Shown piece by piece: positions 19,699 through 29,334 of a stretch of DNA of 47,876 bases. The notes below the pieces were generated by a model. That model ran no database searches, was not told the origin of the DNA, and worked only from the letters and a program-made list of their open reading frames with translations. The position numbers were made by a program, and so were the translations under genes. Within the stretch, counting starts at the first letter, position 1, and each line of letters starts with the position of its first letter. Source of the stretch: Nemertoderma westbladi (lineage: Eukaryota > Xenacoelomorpha > Nemertodermatida > Nemertodermatidae); the NCBI GenBank assembly GCA_032718475.1, contig JAUCBJ010007428.1, forward strand, positions 1 to 47,876. The letters run 5' to 3'.

Positions 19699-22600
19699 TA
19701 CTACTACTACTACTACTACTAGGATCGGCATGCTGCATTGCAGCTGCATTTTTAAGAATGCTGTGCCGGCTTGTCAACAAAATTGCGCCGCCACAACTCC
19801 CTATCACCCATGACATTTGCTAGATCAGTCTCAAGAAAGTCATGGGCTGTCCACCATTCTTATTCACTCCATGAGGCTGCCAAAGTACAAGATTATGCAC
19901 TGGCTGGTCCTCACGGCGAAAGCAATGTCCTGCAAAGCGGAGGCGATTTTGTTCTAGTGTCAAGCTTGGGGGAACCAATGAGACACCTCCAATGTTATAT
20001 AGTGTCTGGTTGGAGATGTGTGCATTGTACTTGACACAATGTACCCGGCGTAGCATTCTTGTGAATGTGCCATCCAGAGATTTGGTGTCCTCAGCAGTTA
20101 GAGCCCAGCATGGACTCCCGTAGAGGAGTACTGGAACTACTGCTGCTCTAAATAATCGGACCTTAAGTTTCCGATTAATTCTAGGTGACTTCCAAATCCT
20201 GGAAAGCCTATTCAAGGCTGCCCATGCCTTTCCCTTACGTATTCGAAGGTCCTCACCTGACTTCCGGATCCATGATCCCAGGTAACAGAAGTCGTCCACA
20301 TGCTCAAGCATACCATCCTTTGAGCTTATGCTCATCCGATCAGAGACTTGCTGAGGACTTTCAAAGTTAACTGTCAGAATTTTGGTCTTTCTGGAGTTAA
20401 TAAAAAGACCAACACTAGAAGCAGCATGTTCTAATGAGCTGAGGAGCCGCTGGGCTCCCTCTAATGATTCTGAGAGTACTCCTAAGTCATCAGCAAAGTC
20501 TAGATCAGTTAGGTACTTGGCAGGATTTCCTCGACTTCTGGAGCCAGTAGGTGGAGTTATCATCACCCCATCATCATTATGATGATCTAAGGACATGCGT
20601 AGAACATAGTCAACCACAATAATGAACAAGAATGGTGCAAGTGTGTCTCCTTGGAGGACGCCCCATAACACTTCAAATGGTTCTGTGTCACCGTCAACAG
20701 TAGACACAAATGTTGTCGAACCATCGTATACTGATCTGATTGCTGCAATAATTTCATCAGGAATCCCATATAATGAAAGTATGCTGAACATACGTGAGCG
20801 AGAGACTGAATCAAAGGCCTTGAAGAAGTCAACAAAGATAACAGCCAGATGCCTGTCTTTCTTTTTTGATAACTCTTCAATTATCCTTCTAAGTGCCAAA
20901 ATGGGCTCCATGGTCCCACGACCTTTACGGAACCCATTCTGATTTCCACGTAGCAGTCTCTCAATGGGATCCCTGATGCGATTTAATAGAATTCTATTGT
21001 ATAGTTTTGCAGCAATCGAGATCAATGAGATTCCCCGAAAAGAACCATAGAGTGTTAGGTTGCCCTTCTTGGGAACTGGCACCAACTTATTTGTTTTCAT
21101 TTCTTGTGGGACTCTTGTTGTACGGTACATGTCTACTATGATGGGATAGATGAGCTTTAAACACTCAGGTATTTTAAAGACCTCAGGGGGAACACCATCT
21201 ACTCCACTGGCACGATTGGTCTTAATGCTCTTTGCAGCAGCCTTCACTTCTGCAAAGGAGATATCGCCAATGGGAATATCTGGGAGTACAGACTCAGACA
21301 CTTTTACTTCTATAAAGTTATCAGGCAATACCCTGTCATTATTGAGGAGCTTTTCAAAGTGGGCTTTCCAACCATTGAGGCGATCGGCTGGTGATTCAGC
21401 CTTAACCTTGGTGGTTGGTTGGCTTTTCCGCCCAGTAAGCAGATTGATCGATTTCCATGCCTGGGATGATTGCCTGCTGTCGTCAGCATCATTGATGGCA
21501 TCAACCTGTTGGTTTATTAGCTCCTGTAGATTAACAGAGTACTGCCTGTTCAGGGACCTAGATGCAGCTTTAACTGCATTCTTGGCCGCTGTAGTCTGTT
21601 TGAGTCGGGACTCTTTCTGCGCCTTATGAAGGTCATTTCGGCACTTCTGAATTTTGTTGTCAGTCCAGGGGGCCCTTTTCCTGTTTCGAGGGTATACAGG
21701 AACTGTTTCTGCAGCTGCTAACTTAACTGCTTCTGTAAAGGCAGTATAGCCCTCACAATGATCTGCCGCCTCAGAGGCAAGAGCCTCATACCTGTTGCTC
21801 AGCTGTAGTGTGAAGCTGGATCTCACACTTGGCTGTTGCAACAGAGAGGACCAGTCATGCCGTGGCAAAGCAGATTTCGTTGTTCTGCTAGCACGCAGAC
21901 TAAGTCTTACCTTGGCCACAATAAGGCGGTGATCACTGGAGAAGGGTCGAAGTGTAAATGCATTACAGTCTTGTATAGAGCTCCTGTATTTCCTACGAAA
22001 CAGAATATGGTCTATCTGGGACTTGTGACCACTGGGTCCACTATGAGTCCATAGCTTTCCAGTTCGCTTCTTGAACTGGGTTCCAGCCGAAAACAATCCA
22101 TTTCCAGAGATAAAATCCTGAAGATGGACAGAATTTCGGTTAACACTATTGCTATAGACCCAGGGCGATGTAGGTGATTGATGCAGACTTGCATTAAAGT
22201 CTCCCAGGAATGTTAAGAATGCATGCTGATCCACTCCATCAGTTGCTGCTTGTAGATTGTGGTAGAAATTTTCCACCTCCTCTACAGGGGCAACACTAGT
22301 TGGAGAGTAGCACACAATCAGAACCACCTTAGGAAACTTCTTAGCCAGTCTTCCAGAACATGAGAAGTGGCAACGGATGATGCGGTTAGAGATTTGGTCT
22401 ATTTTGTCCAATGCTGCATGTGCAGTTGGATTCATCAATAGACCAATTCCACCATTGCCACTATCATCTGCTGACGCGAGGGCGAGTCGCCAACCGCCCC
22501 CCATGTCCTTAATCAGAACCTCATCAGTCTGTCCAGTCTGCATTCGGTGCTCTTGAACACCCACTGCGCTAAGAGAAAGCTTATCTGCCAAGGCAGTCAG

Positions 22601-23435
22601 CTCACCTTGTCGCATTGGGGACCCGAGTGTTAGGGTGTTTACTGAGGCTAGTCTAGTGACTTGCCTCAGATTCACCAATGGCTTTGTTGGTCGGGGTGGA
22701 ACATGAGAGTAGCCTCCAACTCCAGAATCCCTCTCCCCATCACAATCTGGCCTCCCTGGTGACCCAGGGTTTGGGCCAGAAAGGTCATCAGGAAAGGGAC
22801 TCAAAGAATTGTTGGCTGCTCTCTCTCCAGTAGGGGGTGAGACAGGCAGCCGGTCAGGAGTTAACTGACGCCTGTGAGGCCGATTGTGTCCGGTAATTCC
22901 ACTGGCCTCTAGTGGCCGGACCTCCGCATTGCTAATGTAATCCATAGTGGGGGTTGGGGGGTGCTTTTTTGCCGAGTCAGCTCTCGGGGCAAATACCACA
23001 CCCTGGTTTGCCATTCCACAGGGTGGGTGTCGCAATGGAGTCAGATATGAGGCCCATCACCCATATCTACTCTGGCGTACATGACCCACCATTGGCTGTT
23101 GCAGCTCATCTGCTGGGTCATGCCCTGTACCCTTGCTGCCAGGTGCAGGTCGCAGTGAAGTGCCCTCAGAGTGGACATGAGAACACTCTACTCCTAACCA
23201 GCCATTGGTAGATCACCATCTGCCTGGTCAGGCCATATACCCCTGCAGCCAAGTATATGGGTCCTTAATCCAGGACCAAGGGCGCGTCCTTATCCCAGAA
23301 CGAAGGGGGTCCTAGTTACAGGACCAGATTTGCCCTAGTAAGAGGGTCTATGCAGCTACAGGTGGCACCTCCTTTATGCTGCATGGAGGTGGCAAGTTTT
23401 CTTGATCAATGACCTAGAATACCTGACCTGACCTG
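19699..23435 (-). mobile_element. Full-length APE-type LINE, copy 1
   Basis: This is a complete element with a start of three AGGTC repeats (at 23435 on the minus strand), a 5' UTR of about 420 nt, one long coding frame, a short 3' UTR and a (TAG)n tail at 19699-19721. It is flanked by ACCGACACC (19690-19698 and 23436-23444). The same 5' boundary occurs in the copy at 35798, confirming full length. The clade looks RTE/I-like, but I cannot assign it firmly. Confidence 0.93.
19820..23014 (-). CDS. LINE polyprotein: AP endonuclease and reverse transcriptase
   Basis: This frame encodes target cleavage and reverse transcription for the LINE. From the first ATG (23014; an earlier TTG at 23035 is unlikely) it has 1064 codons. 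Numbered from 23035, the N-terminal 120 residues are Pro/Ser-rich. The endonuclease shows SVN at 131-133, QEH around E162, GDFNAS at 278-283, QIDHILF at 340-346 and SSDHR at 366-370. The reverse transcriptase shows VDFFKAFDSV at 735-744, GVLQGDTLAP at 792-801 and FADD at 847-850, followed by YLGSWI and a FAGHCFR C-terminal segment. All expected catalytic residues are present. The C-terminus is shortened: compared with the copies at 18574 and 35798, about 32 bp are missing near 19825, which removes roughly the last 30 residues and ends the frame early. Otherwise it is open throughout, suggesting a young insertion. Confidence 0.93.
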   Translation of the reverse strand: MANQGVVFAPRADSAKKHPPTPTMDYISNAEVRPLEASGITGHNRPHRRQLTPDRLPVSPPTGERAANNSLSPFPDDLSGPNPGSPGRPDCDGERDSGVGGYSHVPPRPTKPLVNLRQVTRLASVNTLTLGSPMRQGELTALADKLSLSAVGVQEHRMQTGQTDEVLIKDMGGGWRLALASADDSGNGGIGLLMNPTAHAALDKIDQISNRIIRCHFSCSGRLAKKFPKVVLIVCYSPTSVAPVEEVENFYHNLQAATDGVDQHAFLTFLGDFNASLHQSPTSPWVYSNSVNRNSVHLQDFISGNGLFSAGTQFKKRTGKLWTHSGPSGHKSQIDHILFRRKYRSSIQDCNAFTLRPFSSDHRLIVAKVRLSLRASRTTKSALPRHDWSSLLQQPSVRSSFTLQLSNRYEALASEAADHCEGYTAFTEAVKLAAAETVPVYPRNRKRAPWTDNKIQKCRNDLHKAQKESRLKQTTAAKNAVKAASRSLNRQYSVNLQELINQQVDAINDADDSRQSSQAWKSINLLTGRKSQPTTKVKAESPADRLNGWKAHFEKLLNNDRVLPDNFIEVKVSESVLPDIPIGDISFAEVKAAAKSIKTNRASGVDGVPPEVFKIPECLKLIYPIIVDMYRTTRVPQEMKTNKLVPVPKKGNLTLYGSFRGISLISIAAKLYNRILLNRIRDPIERLLRGNQNGFRKGRGTMEPILALRRIIEELSKKKDRHLAVIFVDFFKAFDSVSRSRMFSILSLYGIPDEIIAAIRSVYDGSTTFVSTVDGDTEPFEVLWGVLQGDTLAPFLFIIVVDYVLRMSLDHHNDDGVMITPPTGSRSRGNPAKYLTDLDFADDLGVLSESLEGAQRLLSSLEHAASSVGLFINSRKTKILTVNFESPQQVSDRMSISSKDGMLEHVDDFCYLGSWIRKSGEDLRIRKGKAWAALNRLSRIWKSPRINRKLKVRLFRAAVVPVLLYGSPCWALTAEDTKSLDGTFTRMLRRVHCVKYNAHISNQTLYNIGGVSLVPPSLTLEQNRLRFAGHCFRREDQPVHNLVLWQPHGVNKNGGQPMTFLRLI

Positions 23436-23444
23436 ACCGACACC

Positions 23445-24299
23445 ACCATACAGAGGGCCTGGATGGAGCCACTCCACGAGGCGAACCGCGCGGCACTGCG
23501 GGCGGCCACAACAACGCCACTCGAGATCGCCCGCCTTAACGTTGTCGACGACCCGGTATCCGGTTGTTGGCTGGACGCTATTCCCATCAGCTCGCTAGGG
23601 CTGAAACTCACGGACTCCCAGTTCAGGGTTTCTGTCGCCACACGCCTCGGTTGCAAGTTAACCGAACCCCACAGGTGCTCCCGGTGCGGATCCGAAGTAA
23701 AACCGGATGGTCTCCACGGACTATCCTGTGTGAGAAGCGCCGGGAGGCTGCCACGCCACTCTATGTTAAACGACATAGTGAAACGTGCATTGGCCTCCTG
23801 TGGGGTTAGAGCTCGCCTTGAACCGGTCGGGTTGTGTAGAGCTGATGGGAAGCGTGTCGATGGCGTTACCCTCGAATCGTGGAGTGGGGGCCGGCCGATG
23901 ACCTGGGATGCGACCGTCGTCGACCCCCTCGCTCCCAGTCATCTCGCCCAGAGCATGCAGGCCGGCCGCCGTGTTGTCGAGGAGGCGGAAAACTCAAAGA
24001 TTAAGAAATACGAGGAACTGACCGTCCGAGGGAGCTACCTCTTCTACCCGGTAGCATTCGAGACCTTCGGTCGGCCCGGTCCTGAGACGGCTGCATTCCT
24101 TAAGGAGGTTGGCCGACGCCTCCACGCAGCCACTCAGGAGCCGCGATCCCATCGGTTCCTCCTCCAACGTCTCCTCGTAGCCATCTTGATCGGCAACACG
24201 GCCTCCATCCTCGGCTCCATGGACCCTCTGTCCGACGGCCTCTACGACGAGGTTTTGTCGCCAGCTGCCCCCGCGCCCCCCACTGACTCAGCGGGTTAG
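23445..24299 (+). CDS. C-terminal region of a LINE: zinc knuckle and PD-(D/E)XK-like endonuclease
   Basis: The frame is open from the insertion boundary; an internal ATG lies at 23463. Counted from that ATG, a CCHC-type knuckle (C72, C75, H85, C89, with GLHGLSC) is followed by a RH..LND segment at 98-104 and a nuclease-like core GKRVDGVTL at 129-137, MTWDATVVD at 146-154 and KIKKYEEL near 179-186. This arrangement (knuckle, then restriction-like nuclease) is that of R2/NeSL/Utopia-type LINEs, where it cuts the target DNA. Base composition is much more GC-rich than the neighbouring DNA. The expected RPD triad reads RVD here. The left part of the same frame is at 19511-19698. Clade assignment is tentative. 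Confidence 0.7.
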   Translation, partial: TIQRAWMEPLHEANRAALRAATTTPLEIARLNVVDDPVSGCWLDAIPISSLGLKLTDSQFRVSVATRLGCKLTEPHRCSRCGSEVKPDGLHGLSCVRSAGRLPRHSMLNDIVKRALASCGVRARLEPVGLCRADGKRVDGVTLESWSGGRPMTWDATVVDPLAPSHLAQSMQAGRRVVEEAENSKIKKYEELTVRGSYLFYPVAFETFGRPGPETAAFLKEVGRRLHAATQEPRSHRFLLQRLLVAILIGNTASILGSMDPLSDGLYDEVLSPAAPAPPTDSAG

Positions 24300-24473
24300 A
24301 CTGATCTAGAACTTTTGTATATAGTTAGGTAGGTAGTTTATATTAATTTAGTTAGTGTGCCTCATTGTGCTATAAGAAAATATTTACAGTATTATTTTTA
24401 AGTTAAACATTAGAAACATTAGCGAAATATACGCGACATTAAAGTAAAGTTATTGGGACAATATTTTTATATT

Positions 24474-24842
24474 AAAATCTAAATAAAAACCCGGAGTCCG
24501 TCCCCTTTACCCCCATGAGAACGCCTCGCTCGTCGTCCATAAGAAACATTAAATATATGGATCATTATCTTTCGCATAAATAGTTACTGATTATTATTTC
24601 CTCAGGTTATACCAACACTACCCATTGCCGAGATGCCGACTTCTATATATTATTAATTTCCTTCGCAGCTTCCGTTCATAATAACAATAATAAATCACTA
24701 ATGGAAATTAATATCAAATTGCGAAGTATCCTACTAGTTACCTGTAATAGCCGTTTATAAAATAATTACATAGAAATTCCATTATATAAATTTTGACTTG
24801 AAAGGAGTAACAAAGAATAATTCCATTAGGCATAATTTGGGA
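24474..24842. other. Intergenic AT-rich DNA
   Basis: Nothing is supported between the 15-bp duplication and the next element. Confidence 0.4.
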
Positions 24843-24977
24843 AACTTGTATGGCGTCTCTTTAGGGTCAATATTCAGTGTTTTAATATTTTTTATTCAGT
24901 ATAAATTTACATTCAGTAATAATTAATATCTTTCAGTGTTCTACAATATCTTTTAGTAATTAATAAATTATCGTTCA

Positions 24978-25665
24978 GTAATACTGAATTATCTTTCAGT
25001 ATTTACTGAATTATCTTTCAGTATTTACTGAATTATCTTTCAGTATTTACTGAATTATCTTTCAGTATTTACTGAATTATCTTTCAGTATTTACTGAATT
25101 ATCTTTCAGTATTTACTGAATTATCTTTCAGTATGTACTGAATTATCTTTCAGTATTTACTGAATTATCTTTCAGTATTTACTGAATTATCTTTCAGTAT
25201 TTACTGAATTATCTTTCAGTATTTACTGAATTATCTTTCAGTATTTACTGAATTATCTTTCAGTATTTACTGGATTATCTTTCAGTATTTACTGAATTAT
25301 CTTTCAGTATTTACTGAATTATCTTTCAGTATTTACTGAATTATCTTTCAGTATTTACTGAATTATCTTTCAGTATTTACTGGATTATCTTTCAGTAATA
25401 CTTAATTATCTTTCAGTAACGTATTTATCTTTCAGTGATTATCTTTCAGTAATACTTAATTATCTTTCAGTAACGTATTTATCTTTCAGTGATTATCTTT
25501 CAGTAATACTTAATTATCTTTCAGTAACGTATTTATCTTTCAGTGATTATCTTTCAGTAATACTTAATTATCTTTCAGTAACGTATTTATCTTTCAGTGA
25601 TTATCTTTCAGTAATACTTAATTATCTTTCAGTAACGTATTTATCTTTCAGTGATTATCTTTCAG
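24978..25665. repeat. Minisatellite of the left inverted repeat
   Basis: About 18-19 copies of a 22-bp unit (ACTGAATTATCTTTCAGTATTT) are followed from about 25391 by five copies of a 54-bp higher-order unit carrying three CTTTCAGT motifs. Very low divergence between units indicates recent expansion. Confidence 0.93.
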
Positions 25666-25925
25666 TATTTGCAATAGCATATCAGTATAAAATCACTCGT
25701 TATAATAAATTCCGTATAAATTCCTTTATCTCTCTATTGAATTCAATAGGCCAATCACAAAAAAGGCATATTCTAGAATATATAATGTTAATTTACGAAA
25801 ACTGTCGACGGTGCAGTATGGCCTATGCAGTATAAAGTTACACTAGGCTACACAGTTTGTTGTTAGTTATGTATTAGCGTGATATATTTAATTAAGTGTA
25901 AGAAACTGAGGAAGAATAAACTGCA

Positions 25926-26510
25926 ATGCCGCGTTTTTGTGGAGCATGTGGTTCAGCAAATTAACTGAATTTCTGTACTAGTTGCGGTCGTTCTCTTTTA
26001 GTGGATGATACTCCCACCATTCACAATCGCAATCTAAACGAGAATACAAATCCATCGACCTCGCCACCACCTATGCCAAATGCGTTTACAGTAGATTCGG
26101 TAAGGGAAGCTGTCCGAGCGGAATTGTCGACTAGTTTCTCCCCTTATAGAATTCAAGTTCCGGCAAATTCGCCTACAATGTTTAACGCTGCTGCGAATTC
26201 GGTACCTCGCTCCGGCACAGCGGGCGGTTCTAGACGGAGAGTTACTATCCGGGTTCCGTTGGGAGGCCGTCGACAAGGTCGTCCTTCTACAGAACCGTTA
26301 AGTATAACACGTGACCTGCGTATTCTTCGAGCCGCTTCATCTGAACTTGAAACCGATTCTAGAATTCTCACCTGGAAGTTCGCCCTTCTAACCTTTGAAG
26401 TGAATGACTCTAAAGAAGTAATAAGACAAAAAATTTCCAAAATTCTAGAACAGGCGGAGGCTCCAAAGTTCTCGGAAAATGACTTCAATTTCGTTAAGGT
26501 AGTTAGCTGA
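25926..26510 (+). pseudogene. Small zinc-ribbon gene inside the long-TIR element, with an internal stop
   Basis: From ATG 25926 the frame encodes a short zinc-ribbon with two CxxC knuckles (CGAC and CTSC). An in-frame TAA at 25962-25964 falls between the two knuckles; after it the frame is open for 181 codons to 26510. The rest shows a Pro/Asn-rich linker, an Arg-rich basic stretch near the middle (SRRRVTIRV) and an acidic/helical C-terminus (KEVIRQKISKIL). It is the only gene in the element. No transposase motif is visible; function is unknown. A GTG at 26001 would be the first start after the stop but is unlikely in an animal. Confidence 0.6.
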
Positions 26511-26830
26511 ATAGTTATAGTTTTGCCCATTGGGAAGGTTTATTTTAAAATTTCACCAGTAAACCCATCACCAGTACAGGAACTTTCAAACACTAATAAC
26601 AAACACTAACTTTCACACTGTCAAACGCTAATACATAACTAACAACAAACTGTGTAGCCTAGTGTAACTTCATACTGCATAGGCCATACTGCACCGTCGA
26701 CAGTTTTCGTAAATTAACATTATATATTCTAGAATATGCCTTTTTTGTGATTGGCCTATTGAATTCAATAGAGAGATAAAGGAATTTATACGGAATTTAT
26801 TATAACGAGTGATTTTATACTGATATGCTA

Positions 26831-27372
26831 TTGCAAATACTGAAAGATAATCACTGAAAGATAAATACGTTACTGAAAGATAATTAAGTATTACTGAAAG
26901 ATAATCACTGAAAGATAAATACGTTACTGAAAGATAATTAAGTATTACTGAAAGATAATCCAGTAAATACTGAAAGATAATCACTGAAAGATAAATACGT
27001 TACTGAAAGATAATTAAGTATTACTGAAAGATAATTCAGTAAATACTGAAAGATAATCCAGTAAATACTGAAAGATAATTCAGTAAAATACTGAAAGATA
27101 ATTCAGTAAATACTGAAAGATAATTCAGTAAAATACTGAAAGATAATTCAGTAAATACTGAAAGATAATTCAGTATTACTGAAAGATAATCACTGAAAGA
27201 TAAATACGTTACTGAAAGATAATTAAGTATTACTGAAAGATAATCCAGTAAATACTGAAAGATAATTCAGTAAATACTGAAAGATAATTCAGTAAAATAC
27301 TGAAAGATAATTCAGTAAAATACTGAAAGATAATTCAGTAAATACTGAAAGATAATTCAGTATTACTGAACG
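26831..27372. repeat. Minisatellite of the right inverted repeat
   Basis: This carries the same TACTGAAAGATAATTCAGTA units in reverse orientation, but the order and number of 22-bp and 54-bp units differ from the left arm and several 54-bp units are mixed among 22-bp ones. The arms have therefore rearranged separately after insertion or during copying. Confidence 0.9.
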
Positions 27373-27655
27373 ATAATTTATTAATTACTAAAAGATATTG
27401 TAGAACACTGAAAGATATTAATTATTACTGAATGTAAATTTATACTGAATAAAAAATATTAAAACACTGAATATTGACCCTAAAGAGACGCCATAAACTT
27501 GATCACAGAAATTTGGTCATCACGTAGATTACCGAATGCTAACAAAGTCTCTCCATTGACTCTCTCCATTCGCTCTCAACCGATTGAAGAATTCATTTAA
27601 TTTTATGAATCCGTTTTTAATAACTTATTACTCAACATTTTCGGTTAACTAACAT

Positions 27656-27985
27656 TGTTGCTAACATTCGCACGTAGCTTACGTGTAGGGTGTTGCTAAC
27701 AATCGTGTGTATCTTACGGGTAAGATGTTGCTAACAATCGTGTGTAGCTTACGGGTAAGATGTTGCTAACAATCGTGTGTAGCTTACGGGTAAGATGTTG
27801 CTAACATTCGTGTGTATTTTACGGGTGGGATGTTGCTAACAATCGTGTGTAGCTTACGGGTAAGATGTTGTTAACATTCGTACATATATTATGGTAGAAT
27901 ATTGATAAATTCGTGTGTATCTTACGGGTAGAGTGTTGCTAACATTCGCGTGTGGCTTATGGGTAGGATGTTGGTAATATTCGTA
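27656..27985. repeat. 35-bp tandem repeat, about nine copies
   Basis: The unit is built on GTTGCTAACAATCGTGTG and TAGCTTACGGGTAAGAT. Outer copies are more divergent than central ones. A further lone unit appears near 28460-28490. Confidence 0.88.
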
Positions 27986-27997
27986 TGTGGAGCAAGC

Positions 27998-28420
27998 CAC
28001 GTAAGTCTAAGTGAGTCGTAGCGTAGTGGTATAATTAGTGGACCCGTCTGTCCTGGACGTCGTCTTCATCTGTCCTTGTCATCGTAAATTTTTGAACGCT
28101 AATAAATCGGTCTATCTGTGATGAAATGGAACCAAACTAGATACACATGTAGTCTATCAAATATTTAGAAATTTTACAGAGAGACAGACTTATGTAGTTC
28201 ATGTGTCTTCCGCTAGGAGACGAATTGACAGAAACGTAAACGTAGCTGTAATTATAGAACCAACCATCAGATTCATCTGAAATTTGGTATGAGTGACCTA
28301 TGGGCATCGCGGAAATTCTGCTCACAGACAGATTTCACAGTACATCAGTCTGCCTCTAGGGGGCGAATGAATAGGTTCACTAATTGTACCTCTATGCAAA
28401 GGCTCATCTGGACTTACGTG
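27998..28420. mobile_element. MITE-like element with 43-bp inverted repeats
   Basis: 27998-28040 (starting CACGTAAGTC) and 28378-28420 (ending GACTTACGTG) pair over 43 nt with about ten mismatches. There is no supported gene inside. No clean target duplication is recognised because the left flank is the 35-bp array. Confidence 0.6.
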
Positions 28421-28841
28421 CTGCGCGAAGTCCCCACGTAGGTGTTTCTTCCAGACAGGGTGTTTGTAAGATTCGTGTGTATCTTTCGGGTAGGAGGTAA
28501 ATTTATCTGAACCTGTGCTATTGACATTCGTTTATCGTTTTGGTAAGAATAACGTGCCTTTCTAATCTGATACTTTCCCATAATTGATAATTAAAATTTT
28601 AAACAACAACAAAATTTGATCTTTTAATTAAAATTAATCCTTATAAATAAAGTATATATTAAATAAATAATGTAAATCTCTAGTAAATAAATAAGGTAAA
28701 TATATATTATATAACATAAAAATAATAAATAATTCGTGCAAAAATAGATATGGCAATTAAGCTAAAGTAAATTTCAATAAGCCTTAAGATTAATGTGCAG
28801 TTTATCAAGAGTGCACGACATTGAAGCATAAATTAAAAATA
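28421..28841. other. 3' flank of the GPCR gene
   Basis: AT-rich sequence downstream of the GPCR stop on the minus strand. No gene is seen; the 3' UTR end cannot be placed. Confidence 0.4.
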
Positions 28842-29334
28842 TTAGTTTCTCCTCCGCACAAAACAGGGGAACGCGACAAGGAAATTGTCTTGAAATTGTT
28901 TCAACTGAGCGGCGTAGACGAACACATTACAGAAGAGGTTTAAACATATCATGAAATGGAACACCTCTGGGATGGCATCTTCTTCTTGGACGAGATTGTA
29001 GAAGTTGCGTACAGATATGGGAGTCCAGCATATGCAATAAAGAATGCCGCAGATCACAACTGTCTTAATAACGTTTCGTTTCGCCCGGTTGTTGCGGTTT
29101 ATAGAAACCGCGTTGGCGGGGTTTCTTATTGGTGCAGCCGCTGCGTTGTTCTGATTGGTCGGGGAGGAGTTGCTGTCCACTGTAGGTAAAGATAAGGTGG
29201 ATCTATTTATTGAATTGGGTTGAATCTGATTGGAACCTGTAGGTGTTGCTGGTCTGCGTGATTGACTCATTTCTATTGGCTGATTTTGTTTTGGGTTCAC
29301 AGCTGAATGTCGTTTCAGAAGAAATAGGTAGATC
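28842..29334 (-). CDS. GPCR exon 3: third intracellular loop, TM6, TM7, C-terminus
   Basis: The exon begins after a TTTTTCCTTTAG acceptor (AG at 29336-29335) and completes the Arg codon split across intron 2. It encodes residues 193-355 of the predicted 355-residue receptor: the end of TM5, a polar third intracellular loop of about 85 residues rich in Asn, Ser and Pro, TM6 with CWTP, and TM7 with NVFVY in place of the usual NPxxY. It ends in CFVRRRN and a TAA at 28844-28842. The Pro missing from the NPxxY motif is unusual but known in some invertebrate receptors. Confidence 0.88.

Larger units (their letters stand above)
19511..24458 (+). mobile_element. 5'-truncated LINE with restriction-like endonuclease, interrupted by another LINE
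   Basis: The outer element of a nested pair. It is flanked by the 15-bp duplication CAATATTTTTATATT (19496-19510 and 24459-24473). Its two parts, 19511-19689 and 23445-24458, are separated by the complete LINE at 19699-23435 with its 9-bp duplication. The coding frame is in phase on both sides: codons reach 19698 and resume at 23445. The element lacks its 5' part (reverse transcriptase core) and keeps a 3' UTR of about 160 bp without a long A tail. Confidence 0.85.
24849..27495. mobile_element. 2.65-kb element with about 1-kb inverted repeats built of minisatellite
   Basis: The ends are TATGGCGTCTCTTTAGGGTC and its complement, flanked by AACTTG (24843-24848 and 27496-27501). The inverted repeats run 24849-25880 and 26625-27495. 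Each has a unique outer part (about 130 bp), a long array of CTTTCAGTA-containing units, and a unique inner part (about 200 bp). The 744-bp centre carries one small gene (25926-26510). A 6-bp duplication with very long inverted repeats recalls Polintons and some minor DNA transposon superfamilies, but no transposase or integrase is present, so it is probably non-autonomous or internally deleted. Confidence 0.9.

Noticed and set aside
24978-25665. A CRISPR-like array
   Set aside because: Units are contiguous with no unique spacers, and the DNA is animal; it is a minisatellite in a transposon arm.
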